Shown: positions 17,291-27,685, numbered from the stretch's first letter. The stretch is 64,000 bases of DNA from CAVRUZ01 sp963724495 (GCA_963724495.1 CAVRUZ010000009.1:1-64000), one strand, 5' to 3'. The notes: generated by a model not told the origin, from the sequence alone. Numbers and translations are program-made.

Positions 17291-18580
17291 TCAGCGGGCG
17301 AAGAAGTCGTAGCGGGCGATGGTGGCCTCACGCTCCTGGCCTACGCCGATGCCCCAGATCTCGCAGCCGATGAGCTCCTCGATGCGGTGCACGTAGGCCT
17401 GCGCGGCTGCGGGAAGGTCGTCGAACGTCCGGCAGGCACTGATGTCGGTCCGCCAGCCGTCCATGAGCTCGTACACCGGCCGGGCGTGGTGAAAGCCGGT
17501 CTGGGTGAGCGGCAGGTCGTCGGTGTGCTCACCGTCGACCGTGTAGCCCACGCACACCGGGATCTTGTCCCAGGCCGAGAGGATGTCCAGCTTGGTGAGG
17601 AAGACCTCGGTGCACCCGTTCACCCTGATCGCGCTGCGCACGACCGGTGCGTCGAACCAGCCGCAACGACGCTTTCGGCCTGTGGTGGTTCCGAATTCCG
17701 CACCCAGCTGCCGCAGTTGCTCACCGTCGTCGTCCAGCAACTCACTCGGCATCGGGCCCTCGCCGACGCGCGTGGTGTAGGCCTTCGCGATGCCGATGAT
17801 GCGGTCGATGCGCCGCGGACCCACGCCGGTCCCGACGCACGCACCGGCGGCGATGGGGTTGGACGACGTCACGAACGGATAGGTGCCGAAGTCGACGTCG
17901 AGGTGGTGCGCCTGGGCGCCCTCGAACAGCACGGTCTTGCCCGCGTCCAGCGCGTTGTTCAACTCCAGCGACACATCGGTGACGTAGCCGGAGATCCGGT
18001 CGGCGAACGACAGCAGGCCGTCGGCGACCTCGGTCGGATCGATCGCGCGCCGGTTGTACACCTTCACCAGCAGGTGATTCTTCTGGTCGAGGGCGGCCTC
18101 GACCTTCTGCTGCAGGATCGAGGAGTCGAACAGATCCTGAACCCGGATGCCGATCCGGTTCACCTTGTCGGCATATGCCGGCCCAACTCCACGACCAGTC
18201 GTCCCGATCTTGTTCTTGCCGAGGAAGCGCTCGGTGACCTTGTCGATCTGGATGTGGTACGGCGTGATGATGTGGGCATTGGCGGAGATCATCAGCTTGC
18301 TGACATCGATGCCACGCTTGGTCAGGCCGTCGATCTCGGTGAACAGCACCGAGAGGTCGATGACGACGCCGTTGCCGATCACGGGCCGACAGCCCTCGTT
18401 GAGAACACCCGAGGGCAAGAGGTGCAGGGCGTACTTCTCGCCGTCCACCACGATCGTGTGTCCCGCGTTGTTCCCGCCGGAGTACCGAACGCAGTAGTCG
18501 GTGTCGCCACCGATCAGGTCGGTGGCCTTGCCTTTCCCCTCGTCGCCCCACTGGGCGCCGACCACCACGATGCCGGGCAT
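17291..18580 (-). CDS. purA: Adenylosuccinate synthetase
   Basis: 429 residues, the full length for the family. It condenses IMP and aspartate with GTP to adenylosuccinate. Visible motifs are the N-terminal GAQWGDEGKGKATD (GTP/IMP site), NNAGHTIV, IGTTGRGVGPAYADK, the GPRRIDRIIG region and the C-terminal GVGQEREATI. It is cytosolic. Upstream by 10 bp is DUF3151, downstream by 16 bp is purD, so the two purine enzymes are probably co-transcribed. Confidence 0.96.
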   Translation of the reverse strand: MPGIVVVGAQWGDEGKGKATDLIGGDTDYCVRYSGGNNAGHTIVVDGEKYALHLLPSGVLNEGCRPVIGNGVVIDLSVLFTEIDGLTKRGIDVSKLMISANAHIITPYHIQIDKVTERFLGKNKIGTTGRGVGPAYADKVNRIGIRVQDLFDSSILQQKVEAALDQKNHLLVKVYNRRAIDPTEVADGLLSFADRISGYVTDVSLELNNALDAGKTVLFEGAQAHHLDVDFGTYPFVTSSNPIAAGACVGTGVGPRRIDRIIGIAKAYTTRVGEGPMPSELLDDDGEQLRQLGAEFGTTTGRKRRCGWFDAPVVRSAIRVNGCTEVFLTKLDILSAWDKIPVCVGYTVDGEHTDDLPLTQTGFHHARPVYELMDGWRTDISACRTFDDLPAAAQAYVHRIEELIGCEIWGIGVGQEREATIARYDFFAR

Positions 18581-18590
18581 GGCTGGTCCG

Positions 18591-18992
18591 TCAGGCCAGG
18601 CCGAGCGTGCGGGCGGCCGTCATCGACGAATCCCGCAGGAACTGTTCGCACCGCTCCTGCTCAGGGGTCTCCTCGATCGCCTCGGCGGCCCGCGCCAGCG
18701 CCGCGAGCGCCCGCAGGAAGCCGCGGTTCGGCTCGTGCTCCCAGGGCACCGGACCGAATCCCTTCCAGCCGGCCCGGCGCAGCGCGTCGAGGCCGCGGTG
18801 GTAGCCGGTGCGGGCGTAGGCGTAGGCCTGCACGTCGTGGCCGGCGTCGAGAGCACGCTCGGCCAGGACCGCCCAGACCAGCGACGACGTCGGGTGGCGC
18901 CTGGCGGTGTCGTCCGGGCTCTCCTCGGCGACGGCAGCAGCCGGGTCGGGTGGCAACAGGGTCTCGGGCGGCTCGTTCAGGAGATTCGTCAC
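18591..18992 (-). CDS. DUF3151 protein
   Basis: 133 residues, soluble, matching the actinobacterial DUF3151 family: LLPPDPAAAVAEESP at the N-terminus, then WAVLAERAL, AYAYARTGYHRGLDALR and WKGFGPVPWEHEPNRGFLRAL. Its function is unknown. The position between fba and purA is widely kept in actinobacteria, and here it lies 34 bp after fba and 10 bp before purA. Confidence 0.9.
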   Translation of the reverse strand: MTNLLNEPPETLLPPDPAAAVAEESPDDTARRHPTSSLVWAVLAERALDAGHDVQAYAYARTGYHRGLDALRRAGWKGFGPVPWEHEPNRGFLRALAALARAAEAIEETPEQERCEQFLRDSSMTAARTLGLA

Positions 18993-19026
18993 GGCAACCC
19001 CTCCGGGGCGTCGGGCCTGCAGGTGG

Positions 19027-20052
<1,026 letters not shown>

Positions 20053-20163
20053 GGTGCTCCTCATCTCGAATCGCTGACGCGGCCGGCTCGACCCGGTCGG
20101 ACGGCCAGCGGAAGTATTCCAGTCCCGACGTCTCGCGCGCGGGCCGGACCGCAGCGCGAACGG

Positions 20164-20943
20164 TCAGAGCGACGACGCGGGCGGGCGGGTGTCGCCGGTC
20201 CCCTGCCTGGGCGGGGTCTCGGTGTGCGGCTCCGCCTCCGGCAGGTCGCCGAAGCCGGGCACCGGATTGTCCTGCTCGGCGGCGTGCAGTTGCGGTGTCG
20301 GGGTGCCGCTTGCGGCTGGTACCTGGTCCGGCGGGTACTCCCGTACGGGCTGGGATCCATATGCGTCGGTGTCGAAGGAGACCTGCGGCATGTCCCGGGC
20401 CTGCTCGTCGTGGATGTCGAAGTACTCGGCCGGTTGGTGGTGGAAGGCGCCACCGATCACCGACGAAGGGAACGTACCTAGCCGGGTGTTGTAGGCCCGG
20501 ACGTTGGCGTTGTAGAACCGCCGGCCGGCGGCGATGCGGTCCTCGGTGTCGGCGAGGGTCTGCTGCAGCTGCAGGAAGTTCTGGTTCGACTGCAGCTGTG
20601 GGTAGGCCTCCACCTGCACCATCAACTGATGCAGCTGACCGGAGATCGCCTCCTCGGTCTGGGCCCGCTCGGCACTCGGCCCGGACGGACCGCTCACCGC
20701 CTGGGTACGGAGGCGGGACAGCTCCGTGAGCACCTGCCGCTCCTGCGAGGCGTAGCCCTTGACCGTTTCGACCAGCTGCGGGATCAGGTCGTAGCGGCGG
20801 CGCAGTTCCACGTCGATCTGCCGCCAGGACTCCTCGATGACGTTGCGCTGGCTGACGAAGCGGTTGAACATCGTGATCACGCTGATCCCGAGGATCAGGA
20901 CGAGCGCCAGCACGATCACCATGAACACGACGAAGGCAGTCAT
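20164..20943 (-). CDS. LemA-family membrane protein
   Basis: 259 residues with one N-terminal membrane helix (VFMVIVLALVLILGISVI). A long helical LemA domain follows, with the typical NRFVSQRNVIEESWRQIDVE, LRRRYDLIPQLVETVKGYA and YNTRLGTFPSSVIGG. The C-terminal 80 residues are Pro/Glu-rich and variable. Biochemical function is unknown; LemA proteins often sit with other membrane proteins, here the DUF3137-like protein 181 bp upstream. ATG 20943 is used rather than 20955 because the shorter form starts at the membrane helix. Confidence 0.85.
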   Translation of the reverse strand: MTAFVVFMVIVLALVLILGISVITMFNRFVSQRNVIEESWRQIDVELRRRYDLIPQLVETVKGYASQERQVLTELSRLRTQAVSGPSGPSAERAQTEEAISGQLHQLMVQVEAYPQLQSNQNFLQLQQTLADTEDRIAAGRRFYNANVRAYNTRLGTFPSSVIGGAFHHQPAEYFDIHDEQARDMPQVSFDTDAYGSQPVREYPPDQVPAASGTPTPQLHAAEQDNPVPGFGDLPEAEPHTETPPRQGTGDTRPPASSL

Positions 20944-21124
20944 TCGCCCTCCCATTCAGTCCGGTCGGTGGGCGTCAGGTCGGAGCCACTCTAGGTGGGA
21001 TGGCTCGCACCACCTGCGACGCGCTACATGCAGCAGCAGCCGGCATACCGGGACAGGTGGCTACGAAAGGGACGCGTGGAGCGCCCGTTTGCATGTCTTG
21101 TGGCAACGACGTGGCAGGCGACCG

Positions 21125-21835
21125 TCAGCTGCCGTAGTCCTTGAGCACCCAGGCGGGGATCAGGGCGGCGACTGCGGCGAGGAAGTCCCATCTCGCGGTG
21201 ATGTCCTCGGGCTGCGGGCGCTGGGACATCGCGTTGTACAGGATGCGGCCGTTGATCCGGGTGACGCCGGTCTGGCCGGCCAGCATCAGCTCCATCATCC
21301 GCGTGGGCATCAGAGCGGAGCCGTAGCGCTCGTCAGCCGCCTTGTACCGGAACCGGCGGTTGAAGTCGTCACTCTCGAGCTGGACGTCGTCGAAGCCAAA
21401 GGCGTCAGCCACCTTGCCGCCGAAGATGCCCTCGTCCTCGATCGTCATCGACGGCAGTGCCGTGGGTAGCCAGAGCGCGCAGATCTGCCAGCGGTAAGTC
21501 GTCGTCGAGCTGGACTTCCCGCTGCTGGTGGTCTCTTTGTAGATGTAGGTGAAGCCGAGAACCGGAGCCCCGTTGAGCGTGCCACTCAGGACGTGTGTCG
21601 CGCTGCGGCTGTGGCCCCTCCCGAACGGGCTGTCGTTGCCGAACTGCTTGTACAGCTCGTCGTCGACCTTGGGTTGGTACGTCAGCCCATGGTTGGCCGC
21701 GAACGCTGTGTAGAGCGCCTGCCGCTTGCGCTCCTGCCTCGCCGAGAGGACGACTCCTGCGACCACCGCCGCGATCCCGAGCGTGAGGAAGATGACGAAG
21801 GCGTTGTCGACCAATCCGAACATCGCGCTGTCCAT
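21125..21835 (-). CDS. DUF3137-like membrane-anchored protein
   Basis: 236 residues. One membrane helix at residues about 8-28 (FVIFLTLGIAAVVAGVVLS) is followed by a cytosolic domain beginning LYTAFAANHGLTYQ, with a beta-rich middle (GAPVLGFTYIYKETTSS) that resembles DUF3137 proteins. A second short hydrophobic stretch is at the end (LAAVAALIPAWVL). Such proteins commonly neighbour LemA, as here. No function is known. ATG 21835 is the nearest Met before the helix. Confidence 0.6.
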   Translation of the reverse strand: MDSAMFGLVDNAFVIFLTLGIAAVVAGVVLSARQERKRQALYTAFAANHGLTYQPKVDDELYKQFGNDSPFGRGHSRSATHVLSGTLNGAPVLGFTYIYKETTSSGKSSSTTTYRWQICALWLPTALPSMTIEDEGIFGGKVADAFGFDDVQLESDDFNRRFRYKAADERYGSALMPTRMMELMLAGQTGVTRINGRILYNAMSQRPQPEDITARWDFLAAVAALIPAWVLKDYGS

Positions 21836-21894
21836 TGATCCTCCGCTGGTCGGGCCGTCCCGAGCGGGCCAACGATTGCTGGCACGATGTCGCC

Positions 21895-22977
21895 ATGTCC
21901 TCCGATGTTCCCCCATCGCGCGTCGAGGCGGCCGAACCCGGCCCTACCCAGATGTCGGTGGAGGTCGCCGAGCAACCCGAGGCAGTGGCCCGCACGCTGG
22001 CCCACCTCCGCCCGAGAAGGGCCGACCTCGCCCGGTTGGCGGAGGGTCGGCGCCGGGTGCTGCTGGTGGCGCGCGGGTCGTCGGACAACGCCGCTGTCTA
22101 CGGCCGTTATCTGCTGGAGACGCATGCCGGCTGGAGTGCAGCGCTCGCCGCTCCCAGCGTGGCGACGCTCTACCAGGCCGAGCTGGACCTGAGCGACGCC
22201 ATCGTGGTGTCGGTGTCGCAGTCGGGCGCTACCGAGGAGATCGTCGAGGCCCAGGCATGGGCGACCCGGCACGGCGCCGCCACCGTCGCGGTCACCAATG
22301 ACGGCGACAGCCCCTTGGCCTCCACCGCGAATGTCGCTCTGGTCACGCAGGCAGGCGTGGAGCGGGCCGTCCCCGCCACGAAGACCTACACGACCCAGCT
22401 CACCGCGATGGCCGTGCTCGCCTCTGCGCTGGCCAGTGACACGGAAGTCCTCGACGAGCCGCTCGACCGGGTGCCGGCCGAGATCGCGGGCCTCATCGAA
22501 CACCGGGCGGGCATCGACGAGGCGGTCGACCGGCTCGCCCAGGCCGCCGAGGTGCTGGTCTCCGGCCGCGGCCTGGTGTTCGGCACCGCGCTCGAGATCG
22601 CCCTCAAGCTGGAGGAGACGTGCCTGCGGCCGGTGCGGGGGCTCTCGTACGCCGACCTGCGCCATGGACCGATGGCCGTGGTCGACGCCGAGCTCGTGGC
22701 GGTGCTGGTGGCGGCTGCCGACGGGCCGATCCTGCCGGGCATGCACGACCTGGCCGACGATGTCGCCGCTCGCGGCTCGGTGACCATCGGCATCGGGGGC
22801 GACACGACGTTCGCGGCGAAGTGTGGAGTGGCTGTGGCCGGACCAGACCTCCCCGAGACCGTCGCTCCCCTGGCCCTCGTGGTTCCCGGCCAGTTGATCG
22901 TCGAACAACTGGCGCGCCGGCTCGGGCTCGACCCCGATGCCCCGCGCGGCCTGAAGAAGATCACCCAGACCGACTGA
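21895..22977 (+). CDS. Double-SIS-domain sugar isomerase-like protein (GlmS C-terminal type)
   Basis: 360 residues with two SIS domains. The first (about 45-180) has VLLVARGSSDNAAVYGRY and VVSVSQSGATEEIVEAQ; the second (about 200-340) has VLVSGRGLVFGTALEIALKLEET and SYADLRHGPMAVV. It matches the isomerase half of glucosamine-6-phosphate synthase without the glutaminase half, so it more likely works as an amino-sugar phosphate isomerase/deaminase than in de novo glucosamine synthesis. It starts 59 bp from the divergent DUF3137-like gene. Confidence 0.85.
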   Translation: MSSDVPPSRVEAAEPGPTQMSVEVAEQPEAVARTLAHLRPRRADLARLAEGRRRVLLVARGSSDNAAVYGRYLLETHAGWSAALAAPSVATLYQAELDLSDAIVVSVSQSGATEEIVEAQAWATRHGAATVAVTNDGDSPLASTANVALVTQAGVERAVPATKTYTTQLTAMAVLASALASDTEVLDEPLDRVPAEIAGLIEHRAGIDEAVDRLAQAAEVLVSGRGLVFGTALEIALKLEETCLRPVRGLSYADLRHGPMAVVDAELVAVLVAAADGPILPGMHDLADDVAARGSVTIGIGGDTTFAAKCGVAVAGPDLPETVAPLALVVPGQLIVEQLARRLGLDPDAPRGLKKITQTD

Positions 22978-23000
22978 AGCCGCCTGACTTGCCCAGAGCC

Positions 23001-23631
23001 TCAGACGGCCTGCCCGAAGACGTGCGCTCGCACCCAGGCGTGCATGGCGATGGCCGCTGCCGCTCCCACGTTGATCGAACGGGTTGATCCCACCTGTGAG
23101 ATCGCGAGCACGGCGGTGCACGCCGACAACATCGCCGTCGACAGCCCTTCGCCTTCGGTGCCGAACACGAGCAGGCAGTCGCGCGGGAGGGTGAACGTCT
23201 CCAGGGGGACCGACCCTTCGGTGTTGTCGATCCCGATGACCGTCAGGCCGGTGGCACTCGCATGGTCGAGCAGGCCAGCCGGATCCTCGTGGTGACTGAT
23301 GTCGAGGTAGCGGTCGGTGACCATCGCGCCGCGCCGATTCCACCGCCGTCGGCCCACCACGTGCACCGCAGTCGACGTTGAAGGCGTTGGCGGTACGCAC
23401 CACCGAGCCGATGTTGAAGTCGTGGCCGAGGTTCTCCACGGCCACCTCGAGCCGCACCCGCTGGGTGGCGAGTTCGGCGACGATCGCCTCGGTGCGCCAG
23501 TAGCGGAAGCGGTCGGCGACGTTGCGCCGATCGCCGTCGGCCAGCAGGACGGGGTCAAGCCACGGATCGTCTGGCAGCGGGCCGCGCCAGGGCCCGACGC
23601 CCACGCTCGAGGCGTCCCGATCGCTGCTCAC
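23001..23631 (-). CDS. SpoU/TrmH-family RNA 2'-O-ribose methyltransferase, one frameshift
   Basis: About 210 residues when joined. The N-terminal half (LEVAVENLGHDFNIGSVVRTANAF) and the C-terminal half with the SPOUT knot (LLVFGTEGEGLS, ISQVGSTRSINVGAAAAIAMHAW) lie in different frames, separated near 23365 by one extra base. The three SpoU motifs are all present, so the joined protein should bind S-adenosylmethionine and methylate a tRNA or rRNA ribose. GTG 23631 is chosen for the GGAGG seven bases upstream. Its start codon is only 13 bp from that of the divergent DedA gene. Confidence 0.8.
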
Positions 23632-23644
23632 CCGGTAGCCTCCA

Positions 23645-24286
23645 ATGGTGTCGACGACCCTTGCGCTGGGCCCGTCCTTTCTGGATCCCGAGCACATTCT
23701 CGAGAGTCTGGGGCCCTGGGCGCTCTGGGGCGCGGTCGCCATCATCTTCGCCGAGTGTGGCCTGCTGATCGGCTTCTTCCTCCCCGGTGACAGCCTCTTG
23801 TTCATCACCGGGATGTTCACCGCGCAGGGCTTCATCGATCTGCCCCTCGCGGTCGTGTGCCTGGTGCTGACCGTGGCCGCGATCGTCGGCAACCTCGTCG
23901 GTTACGCGATCGGCTACCGAGCGGGACCGGCGATCTTCAACCGGGAGGACTCCCGGTTGTTCAAGGCATCCCACGTCGCGAAGACGCACGAGTTCTTCGA
24001 GAAGCACGGGGTGAAGGCCATCATCCTCGCCCGGTTCGTACCGATCGTGCGGACGTTCATCACCGTCGTGGCGGGCGTCGGGCGGATGCCCTTCAGCAGC
24101 TACGCGGTCTTCTCCACGGTCGGAGCGATTCTCTGGGCCACCGGGGTGACCGTTCTCGGGTACTACCTCGGCCAGATCCCGTTCATCCGGGACAACATCG
24201 AGGTGATCCTGATCCTGGTCGTGCTGGCCTCGGTGACGCCCATCGTGATCGAGGCAGTGCGCCACCGGAGGCGGGTGGGAGCGTGA
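23645..24286 (+). CDS. DedA-family membrane protein
   Basis: 213 residues with about five membrane segments. The DedA/SNARE-associated signature is visible: FAECGLLIGFFLPGDSLLF, then the FFEKHGVKAIILARFVPIVR block, whose Arg and Glu residues are typical. These proteins act as membrane homeostasis or lipid flippase proteins. ATG 23645 has no ribosome site and could be leaderless. The stop overlaps the GTG of the next gene (GTGA), so the two are translationally coupled. Confidence 0.88.
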   Translation: MVSTTLALGPSFLDPEHILESLGPWALWGAVAIIFAECGLLIGFFLPGDSLLFITGMFTAQGFIDLPLAVVCLVLTVAAIVGNLVGYAIGYRAGPAIFNREDSRLFKASHVAKTHEFFEKHGVKAIILARFVPIVRTFITVVAGVGRMPFSSYAVFSTVGAILWATGVTVLGYYLGQIPFIRDNIEVILILVVLASVTPIVIEAVRHRRRVGA

Positions 24287-25608
24287 TCTGGAGTCCGCGC
24301 CGGCGGGCGCGGCGGAGCAGTCGCGCGAGCGGGCCCAAGGTCGTGGTCCTCGGCGGCGGCTTCGCCGGGATCGCCGCCGTTCGACGCCTCACCAAGGACG
24401 GCGTCGACGTGACCCTCGTCGACCAGCACCCTTACGCGACCTTCCAGCCACTGCTGTACCAGGTCGCCACGGCCGGTCTGAACCCCGGAGACGTCGTGTA
24501 CCCGCTCCGCAGCCTCACCGCTGCCCACGGCGCCCACATGGTGCGCGGCCGGGCGGTCGGCCTCGACCTCGAGGCCAAGCACCTGCGGCTGGCCGACGGC
24601 AGGACCGTCCCCTACGACTATCTGCTGATCGGGAGCGGCGCCACCACGAACTACTTCGGCATCCCCGGTGCGGCCGAGAACGCGCTGCCGCTCTACACCC
24701 GGGCCGACGCGCTTCGAGTCCGCGACCGTGTGTTCGGGGCACTGGAGCGGGCGGCCGCGGCCCAACCGCCGCCGCCTGAATTCCGCGCTCATCGTGGTGG
24801 GCGGCGGCGCGACCGGCGTCGAGACGGCCGGCGCGCTGGCAGAGCTACGCAAGGCCGGGCCGCAGACCTATCCCGAACTGGAGGACATCAACCAGTCGAT
24901 CCTGCTGGTCGAAATGGGGCCGACCCTCCTGGCCTCCGTACAAGGAGCGACTACGGAAGTACGCGCGCTCGCAGCTGATCAAGCGAGGCGTGGAGGTCCG
25001 CACCGACACGGCCGTCACCGAAGTGCTGCCCGGCGGCGTCGTGCTGAAGTCGGGCGAGCGCTTGTCTGCCGTCGCCGTGATCTGGGCAGCGGGAGTGACC
25101 ACCGACAGCCTTCTCGACGATTGGCGTCTGCCCCGAGGACGAGGAGGCCGGATCCAGGTCGCCGACGACCTGCAGGTGATCGGGATTCCCTCGGTGTTCG
25201 CGGCCGGCGACGTCTCGATCGCGGCCGACGGCGAGCCACTGCCGCAGGTGGCCCAGCCGGCGATCCAGGGCGGGCGCCACGCCGCCGAGCAGATTCTCGC
25301 GAGGATCAACGGCGTCGAGACCAAGCCGTTCCGTCTATCACGACAAGGGAACGATGGCGACGATCGGCCGTCGGTCAGCCGTTGCCGAGGTGCGGTTCCT
25401 GCCGTCGATGAAGGGCACGATCGCCTGGCTGATCTGGGTGGGGCTGCACCTGGTGACGCTGCTCGGCGGACGCAACCGCGCCTCCGCGTTGGTCAACCTG
25501 GTTGCTCGGTACACGTCGTGGCCGCACACGATGAACGTGATCGTGGGTGACGCCGACATGGACGTGGTCCTCGCCGGCGGAGAACACCCGAAGGAGATCG
25601 TGGAGTAG
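24283..25608 (+). CDS. Type II NADH dehydrogenase (NDH-2), three frameshifts
   Basis: A single-subunit flavoprotein that oxidises NADH and reduces quinone at the membrane without pumping protons. The FAD-binding motif VVLGGGFAGIAAVRRL is near residue 20 and the NADH-binding motif VVGGGATGVETAGALAEL near 175. AGDVSIAADGEPLPQVAQPAIQGG is split by frame only at its edges (pieces of 20 or fewer shown: AGDVSIAADG, QVAQPAIQGG). The C-terminal amphipathic part has MKGTIAWLIWVGLHLVTLLGG. Reading needs three frame changes near 24778, 24938 and 25335, each one extra base, and the pieces then form a continuous protein of about 440 residues. GTG 24283 overlaps the dedA stop. Confidence 0.82.
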
Positions 25609-25619
25609 GGCACCCTGCC

Positions 25620-26189
25620 CTATTGGGCCGACAGCCCGAGGTCGTCGAGGTCGTACAGGGTGCGATAGCCCAGCCCGCTGTCGGCGATCCGCTCGGCCGC
25701 TCCGGTCCCGCGGTCGACGATCACCGCGACCGCCACCACCTCGGCCCCGGCATCCCTTAGTGCTTCGACCGCGGTGAGCACCGAGCCGCCGGTCGTGGAG
25801 GTGTCCTCGACGGCGAGCACCCGGCGGCCCTGCACGTCGGGACCCTCGATCCGGCGCTGCAACCCGTGCTGCTTCTCCGACTTGCGCACGACGAACGTGT
25901 CGAGGTTCCGGCCCTGCGCTGCGGCCGCGTGCAGCATGGCCGCGGCCACCGGATCAGCGCCGAGCGTCAGGCCACCGACCGCGTCGAACTCGAGGTCGCT
26001 CGTGAGCTGGAGCATGAGCCGCCCGATGGCCGGAGCCGCCTCGGCGCGCAGGGTGATCCGGCGCAGGTCGACGTAGTAGTCGGCTTCCCGACCAGAGGCC
26101 AGCGTCACCTTCCCGTGCACAACCGCGTGGCGGCGGATCTGGTCGAGGACAAGGGCCCGGTCGTCGGGACTGCCGGCTGGCTCGGTCAC
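25620..26189 (-). CDS. pyrE: Orotate phosphoribosyltransferase
   Basis: 189 residues. It joins orotate to PRPP to give OMP in pyrimidine synthesis. The PRPP-binding loop is VLAVEDTSTTGGS, and GKVTLASGREADYYVDLRR and GGLTLGADPVAAAM are typical of the actinobacterial enzyme. The frame is open to 26279, but GTG 26189 (VTEPAGSPDDRALV) gives the normal length. It lies 11 bp from the convergent NDH-2 end and 28 bp after a membrane protein gene on the same strand. Confidence 0.92.
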   Translation of the reverse strand: MTEPAGSPDDRALVLDQIRRHAVVHGKVTLASGREADYYVDLRRITLRAEAAPAIGRLMLQLTSDLEFDAVGGLTLGADPVAAAMLHAAAAQGRNLDTFVVRKSEKQHGLQRRIEGPDVQGRRVLAVEDTSTTGGSVLTAVEALRDAGAEVVAVAVIVDRGTGAAERIADSGLGYRTLYDLDDLGLSAQ

Positions 26190-26217
26190 GCGGCAGAGGG
26201 TAACCACGCGGGCAGGG

Positions 26218-26754
26218 TCAGGCCGCGGCGAACCAGGCTCTGGTCGGCGCCCGCCACAGGAACACGACCCCCAGGGCACCGGCGAGCGAGGACACCGCCT
26301 GGACGGCGAGCGAGCCGGTCGACGAAGCGGCCAGCGCGTGGCGGTCGAGCGCTGCTACCAGGCCGACCAGGAACAACACGGCGTTGACCACGCCGAGCAG
26401 GCTCGCGAGCCAGCGAGCCATCTGACTCCGCCGGCGGACATAGATGCCCAGCAGCAACCAGATGAACGCGGCTATCAACGAGGCACCCACAGCCAGCTGC
26501 ACCTGACTGCCGACGACTGCGTCCACCCGGTTCAGATCGATCCTCAGCTCGCCTGCGTTGATCCGGTCGAGCAGCGACTGCTTGATCACGTCCACCTGGG
26601 TGTAGGTGAGCAGGCCGCCCAGGACCGAGGCAACCGCCCCAACGACGGCGCACCAGAACACCCACATCACCTCGCGCGGCTGCGGGACATCCGGCTGCGG
26701 TGGCTTCGGGGGAGGACGGCGCCGACTGCGCGCGCCACCTCGCTGCTGCGCCAT
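26218..26754 (-). CDS. Small four-helix membrane protein, unknown function
   Basis: 178 residues. A basic, proline-rich cytosolic start (RSRRRPPPKPPQPDVPQP) precedes four predicted membrane segments: VMWVFWCAVVGAVASVLGGL, VQLAVGASLIAAFIWLLLGI, WLASLLGVVNAVLFLVGLVA and VQAVSSLAGALGVVFLWRA. No domain is recognised. It is upstream of pyrE on the same strand with a 28 bp gap, so the two may share a transcript. Confidence 0.7.
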   Translation of the reverse strand: MAQQRGGARSRRRPPPKPPQPDVPQPREVMWVFWCAVVGAVASVLGGLLTYTQVDVIKQSLLDRINAGELRIDLNRVDAVVGSQVQLAVGASLIAAFIWLLLGIYVRRRSQMARWLASLLGVVNAVLFLVGLVAALDRHALAASSTGSLAVQAVSSLAGALGVVFLWRAPTRAWFAAA

Positions 26755-26835
26755 GCCGGTCCACCTCCGCTCGTCGTCGAGGACGCTCGACCCGTCGCGT
26801 CAGGATAGGGACCCGCGGACCCATCGGCTTCGGCC

Positions 26836-26935
26836 TCGGCGTGGCGCCACGCATGCAGACCGGCACGGCGCGCGGCCGACATGAGCGGACATGTCCGGAT
26901 CGGTCTGGGTCGGCTGCATGTATCGCGCACGCTGG
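26836..26935 (+). repeat. Dispersed hairpin element, copy 1
   Basis: An intergenic inverted-repeat element. The left arm GCATGCAG (26851-26858) faces CTGCATG (26914-26920). Outside these, GCGTG/GCGC and GCGC/CACGC continue the pairing imperfectly to about 26838 and 26935. A second stem CAGACCG (26856-26862) / CGGTCTG (26901-26907) is perfect. The core 26877-26905 is identical over 29 bases to copy 2 and contains the 12-bp palindrome CGGACATGTCCG. Over 78 aligned bases it matches copy 2 at 64. It lies about 100 bp upstream of the deaminase gene. Confidence 0.75.
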
Positions 26936-27035
26936 TCGGCCGGCGACGGCGGCCGACCCCCGAGCGACGTCAGGGTCTAGCGTGCGCGGACACATCCGAG
27001 AGCTTTCGCGCCGGTCGAGAGGACGAGTTCGTTAC

Positions 27036-27528
27036 ATGAGCAGCAACCAGGACGAGGTCGGCTTCCTGCAGCAGGCCATCCGGCTTGCCGTCGACAACGC
27101 GGCAGCGGGGCGGTTGCCCTTCGGGGCTGTGGTCGTGCGGGCCGGGGAGGTGCTCGCGACCGGCGTCAACACCGAGCAGCGTGACTCGGATCCGACCGCG
27201 CACGCCGAGGTCGCCGCGATCCGGAACGCCTGTGCCGCCGTTGGCGCGACCCGCCTGCCCGGAGCGACGGTGTACTCCAGTTGCGAGCCGTGCGCGGTGT
27301 GCCAGACCGTGTCCGCCGCGGCCGAGGTGACAGGGATCGTGTACGCCGCGCCGCGGGAGTTGGTACCCGACCTCGGGAGTGCCGGTTCGCGCTGAGATCG
27401 GCGCGCTGCTCGGACGCATGCAGGACGACATGCGCAGCCTCGCGCCGGATCGCGTCACGCACGTGCCGGTGGACGGCGCGGCCGAACCGTTCGAGCGGTT
27501 CCTCGACTACCGCTCCGGTACGCCGTGA
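27036..27528 (+). CDS. Nucleoside/guanine deaminase (CDA superfamily), one frameshift
   Basis: About 163 residues when joined. It is a zinc hydrolase of the cytidine deaminase fold with the metal-binding HAE (TAHAEVAAIRNAC) and PCxxC (SSCEPCAVCQT) motifs and an N-terminal LPFGAVVVRAG. The motifs resemble guanine deaminase and tRNA-adenosine deaminase-like enzymes; the base is not certain. The first frame ends early at 27395. One extra base near 27378 leads into VPVRAEIGALLGRMQ... and an end at FERFLDYRSGTP, stop 27528, which gives the expected length. It lies between hairpin copies 1 and 2. Confidence 0.78.
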
Positions 27529-27594
27529 AGCTGGGGCTCAACATCCGCAACTTCGGCCCGAGCGCCGGGCGTGACTGACCCGTACCTCTCGTAG

Positions 27595-27685
27595 GCGGCG
27601 CGACACATGCAAACCGCGACGCCGGACGGTCGACATGAGCGGACATGTCCGGATCGGTCCCTTCCGGCTGCATGTTTCGCGCCGC
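27595..27685 (+). repeat. Dispersed hairpin element, copy 2
   Basis: The clearest copy. Left arm 27595-27611 (GCGGCGCGACACATGCA) and right arm 27669-27685 pair at 16 of 17 positions, closing a 57-base interior. The inner seven bases ACATGCA/TGCATGT are shared with the other copies, while the outer ten (GCGGCGCGAC) are specific to this copy yet still paired. The interior contains GACATG-N6-CATGTC and the palindrome CGGACATGTCCG. It lies 63 bp upstream of the dapC start. Confidence 0.85.

Noticed and set aside
21682..23000. Minus-strand frame continuing from SpoU under the SIS gene
   Set aside because: It has no protein-like features after the SpoU frameshift and is a shadow of the SIS gene.
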